A DNA stretch of 64,000 nt from Kryptolebias marmoratus (taxonomy: Eukaryota; Chordata; Actinopteri; Cyprinodontiformes; Rivulidae). The position numbers were made by a program, and so were the translations under genes. A model generated the notes under the pieces. The model had not been told where the DNA came from. It was given only the letters and a program-made list of their open reading frames with translations, and did not search any database. Positions 51,401 through 61,190 of the stretch are shown in pieces; the stretch's first letter is position 1; every line of letters begins with the position of its first letter. The stretch covers positions 15,058,433-15,122,432 of the forward strand of contig NC_051430.1 in assembly GCF_001649575.2 (NCBI RefSeq), read 5' to 3'.

Positions 51401-53455
51401 AAATAAAAAGGAAAAAAAACTTCAAGACAAAAAAATATATATTTAAATTGTAATGGGAATCAAAACAGGGCCCACATATTCTTTAGAGCTTACGTCTTTG
51501 TTGTGTTGCGGGAGGAGTGGACAGCTGTATTGAACCAGACCACTTGAGATGTAATTCTCTGCTCCATTGAAGAAAGGCTGGACATGTTTATTGTCAAGAC
51601 GAAAAAAGAAAAGACGAAAGAAAGAGAGGTAATGGAAGAAAGGCATCAGCAAAAAAAAAATGCAGAGACCGACAGACGTGTGGGGAGAGGACTGAAGCCA
51701 GTGGAACGATATAGATTCTGCCATGGCTGTGCAACTTTGACTGTGCCATCCTCACCCCTCTGCCTCTCACATGTGGGATGGTTATTGATGGAGCCATCAT
51801 ATCCAGGCCCAACATCTGTTATGAAATTCCACTGTTCTGATTAGATTTAGTGATGGGATCTCTGCTTCTCTCCATCACAGCTGTACTCTGGACCTTATTG
51901 CCTTGGCCATCCAATGGAGAGCGATACAGTGTGCACACAATAATGCATATATACGGGTTTGGCGCATGCATAGATTATTTCACTGCTCACTGCTGTAGTT
52001 CTTGTTTACCCTGCAGTATTGGCCTGTAATCAGAGACTTTTATGTTTTTTTAATATAGTTTTGTTCCCTTCCTCTCCAAAGAATAATAGCTGCTGAAGGT
52101 AAACATTGCTATCACAAAGACATATGCAAACATAAAGAACTGAACAACTAACAAGTAGCGGCGGTATATCATCAAGTGGCTACAGGTCACATCCAACAAC
52201 AGATGGCTGAGGGAAAGAGTTATGCAGGGGACACGGGGGTCAGAGCTGGAAAAGTAGTCAAAGTAAATAAAATAAAACACAATAAGAAGAAATTATATAA
52301 CAGAAAAAAAGGATTAGAAATAAAACATATTGGAATCTAAATATGACAGTGGATTCAGGTCCTTGAATAGCTGCTGTGGCCACTGCAGGAGCTTTAATCT
52401 GAAATTTGAAAGGGGTGGGAATGAAAGGGAAGAAAGCAAAAAAGAGGGACAGCACAAACAGAGTGAGGAGACAGAGTATAAAATTCACATGACAGGTCTG
52501 GTTATCTTGAATGCAAATGCTGGCCATGTGTTTCCTGGAGTGACACATTGGTTCTTTTATTGATAAATTGAGGACCGCTATGGTATAATGCTACCAATAT
52601 ACTTTGCAGGAGCCTGGGTGGAGGACTCTCTCTAAAGGCATAGATGATGACAGACTGTTTAGAGCGCTCCTCATTATTCTTGCGCCTCCTGGCCCAGTGC
52701 GTTTACATGTTTATGGCGTACACATAGTGAAAGATTCATTATTCCTGCTGTCTGTGGTGAATTAAAATGGCATGGGTGGATTTTTGAATTACCGGAACTC
52801 TCAGAAAATATGCTTCCTTTTTACTCACTTCAGAACTTTGAATTTAGAGATGATGCCTCAAGATACTGTACCATCTGCATTTAAAACAAAACACATACGT
52901 TAAAATATTCTCAGCTTTTGCAAGATGTTTTTCAGGGTTTTACATTCGTGATTTAAGAATTTCCTTCAGTGAGGTCTGAGGAGGGTATTGCTGAAAAACT
53001 AAAATAATTTTCCTTCTGTTCTGTTTTGGTTCCTTTGCTGACAAACTTTTCAGATATGTGACAAACAGTTTGCATCACATGGCAAGCAGGTTTAAATATT
53101 TGTGATATAATTCAGTAACCTCAGCTTCAGTAAGTATTCTGACTGGAGAGACTAGAAAATCTGCACAGTCATTATGCAAAAATATGCAATTCATACCCTT
53201 GTTTAGAAGGGGCCACAGTGTGCAGGAACATCTCTCTCCCCATGGACTTACACTCAGATATAGAAATCTAATTAAAGTTTTCTTCCTGGCATGTAGGTAA
53301 AAGCACAGTAGCCTTTAAACAATTTGTACATTCTTTCACTTATAGCCAAAAAGAGTTTATACCGAAACAAAATTTTATTATATAATGCATTTTGATCAGT
53401 AAATTTTATCTGGCTGTACCCAGAATAATCAATAGTAAGACAATGCCAAGGTACT
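48410..53455. other. Intergenic, no gene recognised
   Basis: About 5 kb of AT-rich sequence. The longest frame (49446-49844, 132 codons) has no recognisable motif, conserved start context or splice partner. Poly-A and poly-T runs occur, but I see no RNA gene. Confidence 0.5.
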
Positions 53456-53830
53456 AAATCAAATCAACTTTGTTTGTATGCTTTAAAAAACAAAGTTGAC
53501 CAAAGTGCTGTACAATCAACCCATAAAACAAGTAAGATATGAATAACAAAAAAAATCATTAAACTCCATTAAAACAGAAAGAGATGTTCAAACAAAAAGT
53601 ATCAAAGCAAGAAGAAACAAAATTTCTTTAAAGCCAAAATCAGAATGTGTAATTAATAGCTAAAAGTGTGTTTTAAAAAGTAATTTTAAAGCTCCAGCGG
53701 GTGCACACGTTATTAAAAAATGAAAGGTTGTTCCTCAGCTCAGTGGCCACTTCAGCAAAGGCACGTTCTTTCTTACTGACCCATGTAGATGTAGAACACC
53801 TAGAATGAGTTGTGACTTTTCTGGGTGTAG
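53456..53830 (-). repeat. LINE 3'-end relic, minus strand
   Basis: On the minus strand the end reads GTACAGCACTTTGGTCAACTTTG followed by AAAGTTGATTTGATTT, a LINE-like 3' tail of the kind seen at 2.2 kb. Upstream on that strand lies a KAFAEVATELRNNLSFF-like fragment (about 53690-53770) that I recognise only as part of common fish repeats. Confidence 0.45.
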
Positions 53831-53980
53831 GTAGGTATATATGACAACTGCAAATGGTTATAAACAGCAACAACAACGAACAAAACAATGAAGAAAAAAG
53901 GGGGAACATTGATTTCAACAAAAAAAGGTCAATTCTTAATTTCAAAAAGCAAACATTCAAAAAACTAAAATCACTGCATG

Positions 53981-54408
53981 TGTTGCCACAAGGTTAAGTT
54001 TTGATGTACTCGTGTGTTTGAAGAGGAAAAAATAAAAATGTCCGCAGCGCTCCGATGTAAAGTCCAAACAAAAATTTATTCCACAGTTTTGAGTCCTTAC
54101 AAGAGCAGTAACGTTCTATGCTAACCTCTACAAAAACTACGGTTAAAAAACCGTGTGGCTCTGTCGCTCCTTTCGCAGCTCCTTCTCCCCTTTGCTATCT
54201 ACCTTGTTTTTACACAGTCCCCCTCATTTGCATAATTGCCAGGTGGCCAGTTAACTATAAAACATACTAATAGTAACACTTATTCACAGTAAAACATTAT
54301 GAAATTAGTTATATGCAATATAACAATTCTTCCAAAAAATCAACAAATACACTTATTAAATTTATACTTAAACAAATAAGTTTTAACAGTAACTGGATGC
54401 TTTCTACA
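53981..54408 (-). mobile_element. BEL/Pao LTR (3' LTR of copy 1)
   Basis: On the minus strand the LTR begins TGTAGAAAGC and ends GTGGCAACA (TG...CA). The start is placed next to a purine-rich tract (GTGGAGG at about 54417-54426). It carries an octamer ATGCAAAT (plus-strand 54226-54233) and a polyadenylation signal AATAAA (plus-strand 54075-54080). About 428 bp; the left edge could be 2 bases earlier. The same sequence recurs 6782 bp away, with one base difference noticed (54041 T, 60823 C on the plus strand). Confidence 0.8.
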
Positions 54409-57400
54409 TCAACTTGGCCTCCACATTCCGGCCCCTAATTGTGACCCTATTACACAATTACCAACTTAAAACTTGTGGAGCCAAAGTACTCAAATGCCTT
54501 ACAAAATAATCAACATAAAAGATAAACAAACTTATCGATATCTAAGAATGACTGCTTCATTCCGATTCCTGTAAAAGGCAAATCTTTGTTATGGGTCTGT
54601 CCATCGTGTTTGTCTTTGTTTTGATTCTCACTTGACGCACCATTCCTGTCTTGTCAGAGATGGTTTGGATTACTTTCCCTGTAACCCAAGAGTTACGTGG
54701 AGCTGTGTCATCAACAATAAGCACTATATCTCCAACTGTAAAGTTGCGAGACAGACGGGTCCACTTTTGCCTTTCCTGAAGCAGTGGCAAATATTCTCTT
54801 GTCCAACGTTTCCAGAATATTTCTGACATATATTGTACTTGCTTCCATCTCCTTCTTGCATAGAGATCTTGCTTGTCAAACAGTCCAGGAGGAAAAGATG
54901 GTTTAGTTTTCAGAAGCAAGAGGTGATTGGGAGTGAGTACCTCCAAGTCGTTTGGATCGCTGGACACCTTAGTTATCGGTCGACTATTAATAACAGCTTC
55001 CGCCTCACACAGAAGTGTATGTAGACCCTCTTCATCCAGTGTCTGCAGTCTTAATGTGGCATTTAAGATTTTCTTCACTGACTTTATTAATCTCTCCCAG
55101 ACGCCGCCATGGTGGGATCCTGTGGGAGGATTGAACATCCATTGAATGCCTTGCTGTTGAAGGTGGTCTTCAATCTTGGACATGTTCCATTCATTAATGG
55201 CTCTCTTAAGTTCACGCTCTGCACCAATGAAATTCGTTCCATTATCAGAACGAAGAATCTTTACCTGGCCTCGTCTAGCTATGAAGCGACGAAGGGCATG
55301 AATAAAGGAATCCGTGTCCAGTGAGGCTGCCATTTCCAAGTGTATTGCACGGGTAGTTAAGCAGGTAAAAATGACGCCGTACCTTTTCACTACACTTCGA
55401 CCACGTTTAACCTCAAACGGACCAAAGTAGTCCACTCCTGAGTTGGTAAACGGTGGATCATCTGGCAGAACTCTGTCTTGAGGAAGGTCTGCCATTTGTT
55501 GTTTTCCTACAACTCCATGCGCACGTCGGCAGACAATACACTTGGAGAGTATCCGTCTTACTGCGGTGTTGGCACCGGGAACCCAAAACTTTGTCCTCAG
55601 CTTGGAGATTACATGATTACGACCACAATGCGCCAAGTTCTCATGAATTTCTCTGAAGATAAGCTTTGTGACGTGCTGATCCTTACTAAGGATTGCTGGA
55701 CGCTTTGATTCCTCCGGTAATGCTGATTTCCTAAGTCGTCCTCCAACCCTGAGAATGCCTTGTTCCAGTACTGGATTCAGTTTGAAAAGAGAACTAGTCT
55801 TCTTCACTCCTTGGTCCTTAGAAAGTGTGGTGATTTCTTCGGAAAATGCCTTAGCTTGGCAATAGCGAACAATTGCTTCTTCAGCTTCTGCAAGGTTCTC
55901 CATAGTTAGTTTCTTAATGTCCACTTGAAGCAGGCTTTCCTTGAAACTTCTCATTTCCCTTTCAACTTCAGATTGAGCTTTAACAGCATTTAACTCCTTC
56001 CTTTTGCGACACAGTTGCAGTAGGATACTCTTAACTTTAAGCATCCATGCAATTGCCCTTTTTAGTCGAAACCAGGATGAGAAGTACTGCAGGAATTCCT
56101 CCACTGCATCTTTACGTTCCTCAACAGTGTGAGCACAAATCAGTGTACTCTTCACCTCTGGGTCTTCTGTAGTCAGGTCTCCAATGGTATGCACACTTTC
56201 TGGCCATTGGTCCATGTGCTTAACAAGAAAGTCCGGCCCCTGTAACCACACATGGTGGTGAATGAAGCTTCCTGCCTTGAGTCCCCTGGATGCACAGTCA
56301 GCAGGATTCAATGAGGTGTTGATATACCTCCATTGCTGTGGATTGGAGCATTTCAGGATGGCGTCCACACGATTAGCGACGAATGTGCGGAACCTACTCG
56401 TTTGGTTGCTGATATATTTTAGTACTGTGGTACTATCTGACCAAAACACGGATGGTTGGAGTGGAAGCTGCAGTTCTGTTGTTAGAACCTTGTCCATGCG
56501 TGTTGCCATGGTTGCTGCAGTAAGTTCCATACGGGGAATCGTTACAGGCTTAAGTGGGGCCACTCTTGCTTTCCCCAACATGAATGCACAATGAACTTTG
56601 TTACTACCGTTTTTCTGTAGCAAGTAGCTAACTGTACCGTAGCCCTCTACACTGGCATCGGCAAAATGTTGCAGCTGGTTGTATACCGACTGTCCAAATC
56701 CTACAGGTTTAAAACATCTTGGGACATTCATGTTCTCCAACTGATGGAGCTGGGTCTTCCACTCAAGCCACTTATGAGCCAAGTCTTCGGGTATGATGAC
56801 ATCCCAGCCAATCTTCCGCCTGCAAAGCTCTTGCAGAATCTTCTTCGCTTGAAGCATAACTGGTGACAGGATACCCAATGGGTCGTAGACAGAACTCATG
56901 ATGGAAAGGATGTTCCTCCGAGTGGGAGCTTTGTCTGGCATTATGATCTTGAATCGGAAGCTGTCAGACTGAATACACCATTGGACTCCCAAAGCTCTCT
57001 CTACGGGAAGCATATCCTGATCCAAGTCCAGATCTTTAACTTCTGTTGTCCTCTCTTCTTCTGGAATAGCTGACAGCACTGCTCTGCTATTGCTAATCCA
57101 TTTGGTGAGTCTGAATCCACCTCTGTGACATACTGCTCTCAGAGTGTGGTACAACTGTATGGCTTCATCTTCTGAGCTCACAGACTTTAAACAATCATCT
57201 ACATAGAAGTTGTATAGCACTGTGTCGACTGCTTGATTGTTGGCCTGGTCTTGGTTGTCTTCGGCACACTTGCGTAGAGCGAAATTAGCACAGCTTGGTG
57301 ATGAAGTTGCACCAAAAATGTGAACCACCATCTTGTACTCCACCATTTTCTGAGTAATATCGCCAGATTCCCACCACAGGAACCGTAGAAGGTCAGAATC

Positions 57401-60400
57401 ATCATCAGGCACCCTCACTTGGTGAAACATAGCTTCCACATCTGCCATAACGGCCACCTCTTCTTGTCTGAATCTAATAATCACTCCAAGAAGAGTACTT
57501 GTGAGATTTGGTCCTTGTAATAGCTGGTTGTTTAGAGCAGTGCCTTTGTACGACGCTCCACAGTCAAAGACCACCCTAAGTTTGTGTTTCTTAGGATGGT
57601 AAACTCCGTGATGTGGCAGGTACCAAACCTTCCCATCATCACGATCCAGGTCCTTTTCTGGTACTTTCACTGCATAACCTTTGTCTATGATGTTACTCAT
57701 GAAACCTGAGTATTCAGTGTGGAACGAAGAGTTCTTCTCCAATTTCCTCTTTAGGTTTAAAGCACGTTGCTCGGCCACTTTACGGTTGTTGGGCATCTGA
57801 ATATGTTTGTTCCGTAACGGCAAGGCAATACTGTAATGTCCATCAACAATGGTAGCTGACTGTGTTGTAATCTCCAAAAACTGCAAATCCTCCCTTGACA
57901 TTTCTTGTTTCTCGTCTCTGTCACACTCAGGAAAGTCACCTTTAAACTGCTGACGCCAGAGTTCATCCAATGTGCTTACTGATATGCGGTTTGCTGAGAC
58001 TTGAATCAACCCTTGTGTTGCACTTTGTGAAATGTGTCCTTGGAGGGGTTCACTGATGGTCCAACCAAGCCTCGTTCTCACAGCGTATGGACCGCCATTT
58101 TCACTTGCTATGACCTGCCAAGGTTCGATAGCTTTAGGAGCATTGTTACCGATCAGAAGTCCAACCTTTGCTTCAATCTTGGGTATAGACACCTGCTGAA
58201 GGTAGGGCCACCTCTTCACATAGTCTTGTGAAGGAACGTTGTCAGCAGAAGCAGGAATGTTGCTGTGACTGTACATTTCTGGCAACTCAAAAAAATCATT
58301 ACTGTCTAAGCTGCTTATTTCCAACCCAGAAACCATTTGACTACTGATGACATTTTCTTTTCCCATTGTTTTCAGCAAAATCTTTGTTTTCCTGCCTGAA
58401 ACGTTGAGCTCGTGCATCAGCTCTTCAGTGCAAAAACAAGCTGTACTGCCTGAGTCCAGAAAAGCATACGTGTATGCCACCTTTTGACCTCTTTTCAGTT
58501 TGACTTTAACTGGAACTATTGCCAGCGTGTGCTCTGGTTTCTCTGTACCATGGCTGGATGCATCCATTCCCACAAATCCATTTACAACTGACTCCGTCAG
58601 TTGTTCCTTTCCCTCACTTGTTCCGGCTTCTGATCCTGCCTCGTTAACACCACTGGACTTTATCTTCATGTGAAGTATTGTTGGATGTGATTGTGCACAA
58701 ACCTGACAGCTTGCCTTTTCTTTGCACAAATTACTCATGTGTCCCTTTTTAAGGCAGCTAAAGCACAATCCTTTAATTCGCAAGAAATCAATCTTTTCCT
58801 TGTGAAGTGACTTCCTCATCTTCTTGCATTGTTCCATAGTATGCTCCTCACCATGACAGAAGAGACAAGGTTTGGAAAATGCACACATCTGATTTCCGCT
58901 GACCTTTGTCTTAACCTTGGTAGATGTGTCCCGAGTAGTGGTAATAGTTGCGGCTGTGGTGAATCCCTTTTTGATGCCACCTCTTCTTTGCAACTTGTCA
59001 TCCACTTGTTCTTTAACTTGGAGCTTTAAGGTACTGTCCTTTATGTCACCAAACAGTGGATGTAAAATTTCTTTGGCCTGTTTATTGACGAAATCCACCA
59101 GATCGGCAAACTTGACTCTGCGTTTTTCTTTTTCCAAGATTCCACAAGCATGCGTTCGCCACCTTTCTCTCATTTTGTAAGGAAGCTTGGCAATGATGGC
59201 ACGCATGTTGGCAGTACTATCCAACTCCTCCATGTACTCTACATCTGCCATTGCATTACGACATCCAGCAAGATAGAGTCCGAACGCATGAAGAGCCTCT
59301 CCGTCGTCAGACTTGATAGTTGGCCAACCAAGAGCCTTGTTAATGTATGCCACCGATATCTTGTAGGCGTTTCCAAAGTGCTCTTCCAAAAGCCTCTTAG
59401 CTTCATTATAACCACGTGTAGGTTCCATATGAAGACAACTTCTTATCAATTCTCGTGGCTGTCCACTAGTGTACTGTTCCATGTAGTACAGACGATCTTT
59501 GTCACTTTCTGTTTTATCCTCCACACCGTGTTCAAATGCCCGAATGAATAATCGATATTCTAATGGATCCCCTTTAAAAACTGAAATGTTCTGAGGGGGC
59601 AATGTTGCCAACTTCTGCTGCTTTGTTAGCACTTCGACTACATCCTGCAGAGCACTTGGAGCCTGTAATGGCTGAGAGGTAACAGCGTGTGTTCGATGTA
59701 CATTTTGAATAACGTTATCGTTCCATACTTGACACTCTTGTGTTTGGAAAGGACTATTTGACTGCCTTTGAGCAAACAAATCTTCAGCTCTGTGCGACGT
59801 CACATTGGAGTTCATTCCATTCTGTTTGGTTGCACAACTGGATGTCTTGGATGCACGACTAGATGCCTTAGATGCACAACCTTCATATTCTGAGAGAATC
59901 TTGATCTTTGCCTCATTTGCTGCTAGTGCTGTTCGTAATTCTAGCTCCTCCTTTTCAACTTTAAGTTTTGCCTCTCTTTCCTCCAATAGGCGTCTCTGTT
60001 TCAAAGCTGATGCCTGAACCAACAGCTTAGCTCGTTCCAACTCTGCTTTCATTCGTGTGGAGGATGCAGATGATGATGTACAAGAGCCATGTTCAGAAGA
60101 GCCTTTATGACTTCGTTTCGACAAAGATGCGTTAGATACGCTGTCGCATGGATTAATCTCGTTATTGCATTTTTCAGCCTCTGCTGTGCACTTAGCCTTG
60201 TCATCAATCCAAGCCAAAGCTGTCTCAGCAAAAGCCTTGAAAGAATCAGCCTTAGGTTCAAACCAGTCATCTTGATCTGATTTTAAATCTTCTTCTGACA
60301 TTTGTTGGAGCAGCTCCTTTACATTTGTGTTCAAACCACAAAACTCTCCAAACAGTCTATTAAATTCTTTCATTAACTGGCTTGCCTCAGTTAAGCTGAT

Positions 60401-60762
60401 ATCATCTTCATTTTCTATCAGCCGTCGCACCTGATTCACTGTGCCTGTTAACTTTGCTAACGTGGCTCTTCGTAAACCAATTGCACGCTGCAACTTTTGT
60501 TCCATAGCTTTAGGTGTGACCTTTACTGCTCTAGGTTCCATAACATACAATTTCCAAATAGCAACAACAGAAAATTCCGTGGCTCATCCGAAAAGCATGC
60601 GTGTCGTCAAGAAGAGCCCTTAGCATCCACAATGACTCAGCATTTTCCTCGGTAAAATATTTCCACTACTCACGTTTCTTCCAGCTTGGGTTTTCTTTGT
60701 TGCTGCTTGAAATCCGTCCACAGATGAAAGTTAATCCACAGAGCAGGTTTTTTAACGAAATG
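54409..60762 (-). mobile_element. BEL/Pao retrotransposon internal region, copy 1
   Basis: The internal region lies between two LTR copies and is transcribed on the minus strand. It includes a leader of about 212 bp (60551-60762), one long gag-pol frame (54557-60550), and a tail of about 150 bp with the polypurine stretch. No clear tRNA primer-binding site beginning TGG was found just inside the LTR, so the primer is unresolved. Confidence 0.88.
54557..60550 (-). CDS. BEL/Pao gag-pol polyprotein (intact)
   Basis: An uninterrupted frame of 1997 codons. A charged N-terminus with a predicted coiled coil (about 165-220) leads into a DUF1759-type gag region from about 318 (ISVFKGDPLEY at 322). 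Two CCHC knuckles follow (562-575 and 596-609), then a CxxC...H...H cluster at 615. An aspartic protease has DSG at 699-701. The reverse transcriptase has YVDD at 1116-1119. RNase H includes FADAS at 1296 and SDS near 1372. The integrase has an HHCC zinc site (H1636/H1641, C1670/C1673) and acidic residues D1706, D1768 and E1818. A DUF5641-like C-terminal domain follows. All catalytic motifs are present, so the frame could encode active enzymes (inference). There is no separate envelope gene. The start is the first Met of the open frame; Met4 is an alternative. Confidence 0.95.
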   Translation of the reverse strand: MYVMEPRAVKVTPKAMEQKLQRAIGLRRATLAKLTGTVNQVRRLIENEDDISLTEASQLMKEFNRLFGEFCGLNTNVKELLQQMSEEDLKSDQDDWFEPKADSFKAFAETALAWIDDKAKCTAEAEKCNNEINPCDSVSNASLSKRSHKGSSEHGSCTSSSASSTRMKAELERAKLLVQASALKQRRLLEEREAKLKVEKEELELRTALAANEAKIKILSEYEGCASKASSRASKTSSCATKQNGMNSNVTSHRAEDLFAQRQSNSPFQTQECQVWNDNVIQNVHRTHAVTSQPLQAPSALQDVVEVLTKQQKLATLPPQNISVFKGDPLEYRLFIRAFEHGVEDKTESDKDRLYYMEQYTSGQPRELIRSCLHMEPTRGYNEAKRLLEEHFGNAYKISVAYINKALGWPTIKSDDGEALHAFGLYLAGCRNAMADVEYMEELDSTANMRAIIAKLPYKMRERWRTHACGILEKEKRRVKFADLVDFVNKQAKEILHPLFGDIKDSTLKLQVKEQVDDKLQRRGGIKKGFTTAATITTTRDTSTKVKTKVSGNQMCAFSKPCLFCHGEEHTMEQCKKMRKSLHKEKIDFLRIKGLCFSCLKKGHMSNLCKEKASCQVCAQSHPTILHMKIKSSGVNEAGSEAGTSEGKEQLTESVVNGFVGMDASSHGTEKPEHTLAIVPVKVKLKRGQKVAYTYAFLDSGSTACFCTEELMHELNVSGRKTKILLKTMGKENVISSQMVSGLEISSLDSNDFFELPEMYSHSNIPASADNVPSQDYVKRWPYLQQVSIPKIEAKVGLLIGNNAPKAIEPWQVIASENGGPYAVRTRLGWTISEPLQGHISQSATQGLIQVSANRISVSTLDELWRQQFKGDFPECDRDEKQEMSREDLQFLEITTQSATIVDGHYSIALPLRNKHIQMPNNRKVAEQRALNLKRKLEKNSSFHTEYSGFMSNIIDKGYAVKVPEKDLDRDDGKVWYLPHHGVYHPKKHKLRVVFDCGASYKGTALNNQLLQGPNLTSTLLGVIIRFRQEEVAVMADVEAMFHQVRVPDDDSDLLRFLWWESGDITQKMVEYKMVVHIFGATSSPSCANFALRKCAEDNQDQANNQAVDTVLYNFYVDDCLKSVSSEDEAIQLYHTLRAVCHRGGFRLTKWISNSRAVLSAIPEEERTTEVKDLDLDQDMLPVERALGVQWCIQSDSFRFKIIMPDKAPTRRNILSIMSSVYDPLGILSPVMLQAKKILQELCRRKIGWDVIIPEDLAHKWLEWKTQLHQLENMNVPRCFKPVGFGQSVYNQLQHFADASVEGYGTVSYLLQKNGSNKVHCAFMLGKARVAPLKPVTIPRMELTAATMATRMDKVLTTELQLPLQPSVFWSDSTTVLKYISNQTSRFRTFVANRVDAILKCSNPQQWRYINTSLNPADCASRGLKAGSFIHHHVWLQGPDFLVKHMDQWPESVHTIGDLTTEDPEVKSTLICAHTVEERKDAVEEFLQYFSSWFRLKRAIAWMLKVKSILLQLCRKRKELNAVKAQSEVEREMRSFKESLLQVDIKKLTMENLAEAEEAIVRYCQAKAFSEEITTLSKDQGVKKTSSLFKLNPVLEQGILRVGGRLRKSALPEESKRPAILSKDQHVTKLIFREIHENLAHCGRNHVISKLRTKFWVPGANTAVRRILSKCIVCRRAHGVVGKQQMADLPQDRVLPDDPPFTNSGVDYFGPFEVKRGRSVVKRYGVIFTCLTTRAIHLEMAASLDTDSFIHALRRFIARRGQVKILRSDNGTNFIGAERELKRAINEWNMSKIEDHLQQQGIQWMFNPPTGSHHGGVWERLIKSVKKILNATLRLQTLDEEGLHTLLCEAEAVINSRPITKVSSDPNDLEVLTPNHLLLLKTKPSFPPGLFDKQDLYARRRWKQVQYMSEIFWKRWTREYLPLLQERQKWTRLSRNFTVGDIVLIVDDTAPRNSWVTGKVIQTISDKTGMVRQVRIKTKTNTMDRPITKICLLQESE

Positions 60763-61190
60763 TGTTGCCACAAGGTTAAGTTTTGATGTACTCGTGTGTT
60801 TGAAGAGGAAAAAATAAAAATGCCCGCAGCGCTCCGATGTAAAGTCCAAACAAAAATTTATTCCACAGTTTTGAGTCCTTACAAGAGCAGTAACGTTCTA
60901 TGCTAACCTCTACAAAAACTACGGTTAAAAAACCGTGTGGCTCTGTCGCTCCTTTCGCAGCTCCTTCTCCCCTTTGCTATCTACCTTGTTTTTACACAGT
61001 CCCCCTCATTTGCATAATTGCCAGGTGGCCAGTTAACTATAAAACATACTAATAGTAACACTTATTCACAGTAAAACATTATGAAATTAGTTATATGCAA
61101 TATAACAATTCTTCCAAAAAATCAACAAATACACTTATTAAATTTATACTTAAACAAATAAGTTTTAACAGTAACTGGATGCTTTCTACA
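60763..61190 (-). mobile_element. BEL/Pao LTR shared between copies 1 and 2
   Basis: This repeats 53981-54408 at an offset of 6782 bp. It serves both as the 5' LTR of copy 1 and the 3' LTR of copy 2 (both on the minus strand). The AATAAA signal is at plus-strand 60857-60862. Confidence 0.82.

Noticed and set aside
54632..60786. Many plus-strand open frames across the BEL element
   Set aside because: They are antisense shadows of the single minus-strand gag-pol frame and recur identically in copy 2.
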